64,000 nt of DNA. It comes from Sorghum bicolor. Its lineage: Eukaryota; Streptophyta; Magnoliopsida; Poales; Poaceae. Of the stretch, positions 62,454-64,000 are shown piece after piece (position 1 is the stretch's first letter; each line of letters starts with the position of its first letter). The notes below the pieces were generated by a model, which saw only the letters and a program-made list of their open reading frames with translations, did no database searches and was not told the DNA's origin. The stretch is taken from positions 36,638,931 to 36,702,930 of the forward strand of contig NC_012870.2 of NCBI RefSeq assembly GCF_000003195.3. The letters run 5' to 3'. Both the position numbers and the translations under genes were made by a program.

Positions 62454-62918
62454 TTGGGGGTATAAACCCCTATACCCTTATGGCTAGACTTGGGTCGGGA
62501 GATTTGGCCCATTACGAGACAGTTTGAGGCTTAATCCAACTACTCGGAGTTACATGCAAGGAAACAAGACGTAGACATCAAATAGGATTCTAGTCGGTTA
62601 GAATAGAAATTGATATCGTATTATCTATGGCAATTGTAACCATCTAGGATTAGTTTCTAGATTTTAACCCTGTCCTCTGGATAATATAAGGAGAGGCAAG
62701 GGACCCCCCTTAGACAATTCAACTCAACACAATTGAACACACAACAATACAATCAAACGTAGGACATAGGTATTACGCCCACACGGCGGCCGAACCTGGA
62801 TAAAATCCTTGTCTGCGTCTTGCGTCACTATCGAGTTTGTAGCTTGTGCACCTGTCTTCCGATAAACTACTACCGTGGGTATACCCCAAGGTAGACTGCC
62901 GACCCGGTTTCGTCGACA
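62454..62918 (+). repeat. 3' LTR of element A (465 bp)
   Basis: It starts TTTGGGGGTATAAACC (first G lost compared with the 5' copy) and ends TTCGTCGACA. It differs from 9551-10016 at about 46 positions, most of them transitions. Confidence 0.9.
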
Positions 62919-64000
62919 CAAACCATCTATGACATGTGGGGAAGCACAAACCTAGAACTTGTTCGCTCTAGAACTTCCAAACTGGGGTCGAGCGACCTGG
63001 ACTTAGTACCCACTATGGCTCAAACTTGGCTAGACCACTTCTAATCACCTAAAAAGTGTAGGACCCAAACTTGCTTGCTCTATACCCAACAACTAGGGGT
63101 CAAGCGACCCCTACTTGATAGGATGCAAGTATCTTGAAAGTGGTCCTACAAAAAAGAGAGTTGAGGGAGAAGTGTGAACTTTTGGTTCCACCGAGGTGGG
63201 GTCAGGTGACCCATAGTTGGGAAACCCAATCTGACCCAGAGTATTTTGCCAGCACTTAGAAACTATTCCTAGTTGCAACTCTTGTGAAAACAAGTTTGTA
63301 ATCTTTCGCAATAGCTTTCCTTGGCCTTCCCTCTTCTTCTGCTCCATCCCAATCCTCCTTGTTTCAAACTCAACACCTTCTAGGCCCCTATATGCCTCTC
63401 GAGTTACCTTGAGTAGCCTGTCATGGTCCCCACTAGCACAAATGTCATCAATTCTATCAGTGAGGCCCCCTTCAATCATGAGGGAGACTAGTTGCGAAAC
63501 CAGAAGTCACCATGGAGGCCATTGTGCTTAAAGGAGAACCATACCATGCCTCTAAGAACCTCAAGGCAAAGGTAGGCAAGTGTGGCAAGAGGAGGTGCAA
63601 TCTTGGTCCATATCTCTAGGGCCATCTGAAGCACCCGAGCAATAAACAAGATGGAAAGGTCTTGCTCTATGGACCTAAAACATGGAGCCCTTGCTGATAA
63701 GATAATTCAGTACTTATCCCATCTTTACTCATTGCATTTCAATTCTTGCATTTCCCTTCCAATTGCATGCTTAGTTTAGTTATGCATATTTCCCTTCGAC
63801 AAAATGCTTAGGAATAATAAATAAAAATCTTGAGAACAACTTGCAATACAGTTTTGACCTGTGGATCACCTAGAGGGGGGTCGGCCGACCCCACCACTGG
63901 GCCCACTTGCAGTCTTTCACTTTGGCTTGATGCAATGCGTGGAGGTCAGCACTTGGATGCTCCTAGAGCTTTCAAGTTAGGGTCGGTCGACCCCAAGACT
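62919..64000. other. Host sequence right of element A, with spaced 16-nt palindromes
   Basis: Five copies of a GGGGTCRRSYGACCCC-type palindrome occur at 62984-62999, 63096-63111, 63198-63213, 63877-63892 and 63979-63994. Three of the gaps are 102, 102 and 112 bp. The sequence before several copies is also related (AACTTGTTCGCTCTAGAAC and AACTTGCTTGCTCTATACC), so these are degenerate repeat units. A 122-codon minus-strand frame (63479-63111) runs through part of it; I do not recognise it. The region is probably part of an older repeat. Confidence 0.6.
63111..63479 (-). CDS. Hypothetical open frame, 122 aa, doubtful
   Basis: The frame starts MIEGGLTDRIDDICASGD and has a charged middle (RIGMEQKKREGQGKLLRK). 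No domain is recognised, and its end runs into the palindromic repeats, which argues against a conserved protein end. It may be a fragment of a retroelement Gag or a chance frame. Confidence 0.2.
   Translation of the reverse strand: MIEGGLTDRIDDICASGDHDRLLKVTREAYRGLEGVEFETRRIGMEQKKREGQGKLLRKITNLFSQELQLGIVSKCWQNTLGQIGFPNYGSPDPTSVEPKVHTSPSTLFFVGPLSRYLHPIK

Noticed and set aside
62919..64000. Palindromes as integration attachment sites or terminators
   Set aside because: There are six copies at spaced intervals in noncoding plant repeat DNA, with no recombinase or gene end nearby.

Overview
The window is plant nuclear repeat DNA, almost certainly from a grass (Poaceae), and I lean towards the panicoid group. 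That rests on the element types: Tat-lineage Ty3/gypsy elements with an antisense extra ORF, very long TGTAACACC-type LTRs, gypsy elements primed at TGGCGCC, and CACTA (En/Spm-type) DNA transposons. I found no intact host gene, no rRNA or tRNA gene and no CRISPR array. The only host-gene sequence I recognise is a short, broken glycosyltransferase fragment carried inside a CACTA element.

Layout, left side. Positions 1-4079 are the end of a reverse-oriented long LTR (family L, copy 1). It is inserted in the antisense ORF of a Tat-type element C (4080-7941, plus strand, 3' LTR 6825-7941). Element C sits in a reverse-oriented Tat element A' (7942-8611), and A' sits in an unclassified host sequence (8612-9550).

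Layout, centre and right. The rest is one old Tat element A (9551-62918, plus strand). Its LTRs of about 465 bp (9551-10016 and 62454-62918) differ by roughly 10% by eye. Younger insertions cut it at three places. (1) Element 2 (11778-20798, minus strand, TSD ATAAG, LTRs about 5% different) encodes only a Gag and itself carries a solo LTR (16173-17554, TSD GTAGG). (2) A long family-L LTR (23759-32048, TSD AACGG) lies in the RNase H domain and is split by a second L LTR (24585-28944, TSD CCTCC). (3) Element 3 (32513-56514, minus strand, TSD ACAAC, LTRs about 3% different) carries two protease-like domains in tandem and is split by two CACTA elements: a 12.7-kb copy with both transposase genes (36081-48801) and a 3.7-kb copy without a transposase (49429-53164, TSD CGT). 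The same host sequence resumes at 62919-64000 and holds spaced copies of a 16-nt palindrome.

How the parts relate. Element A once carried gag, protease, reverse transcriptase, RNase H, integrase and an antisense ORF. It now has stops, frameshifts, a YVDV reverse-transcriptase site and an integrase missing catalytic parts. Elements 2 and 3 share noncoding internal sequence but keep different coding pieces, so they look like non-autonomous relatives that used proteins from other copies. The points most worth a second look are the tandem proteases, a 95-codon polyasparagine tract in an apparent CACTA transposase exon, the captured glycosyltransferase piece, the palindrome array in the host sequence, and conserved hairpins and short blocks in the noncoding parts of the LTR elements. 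LTR divergences and exon limits were judged by eye.
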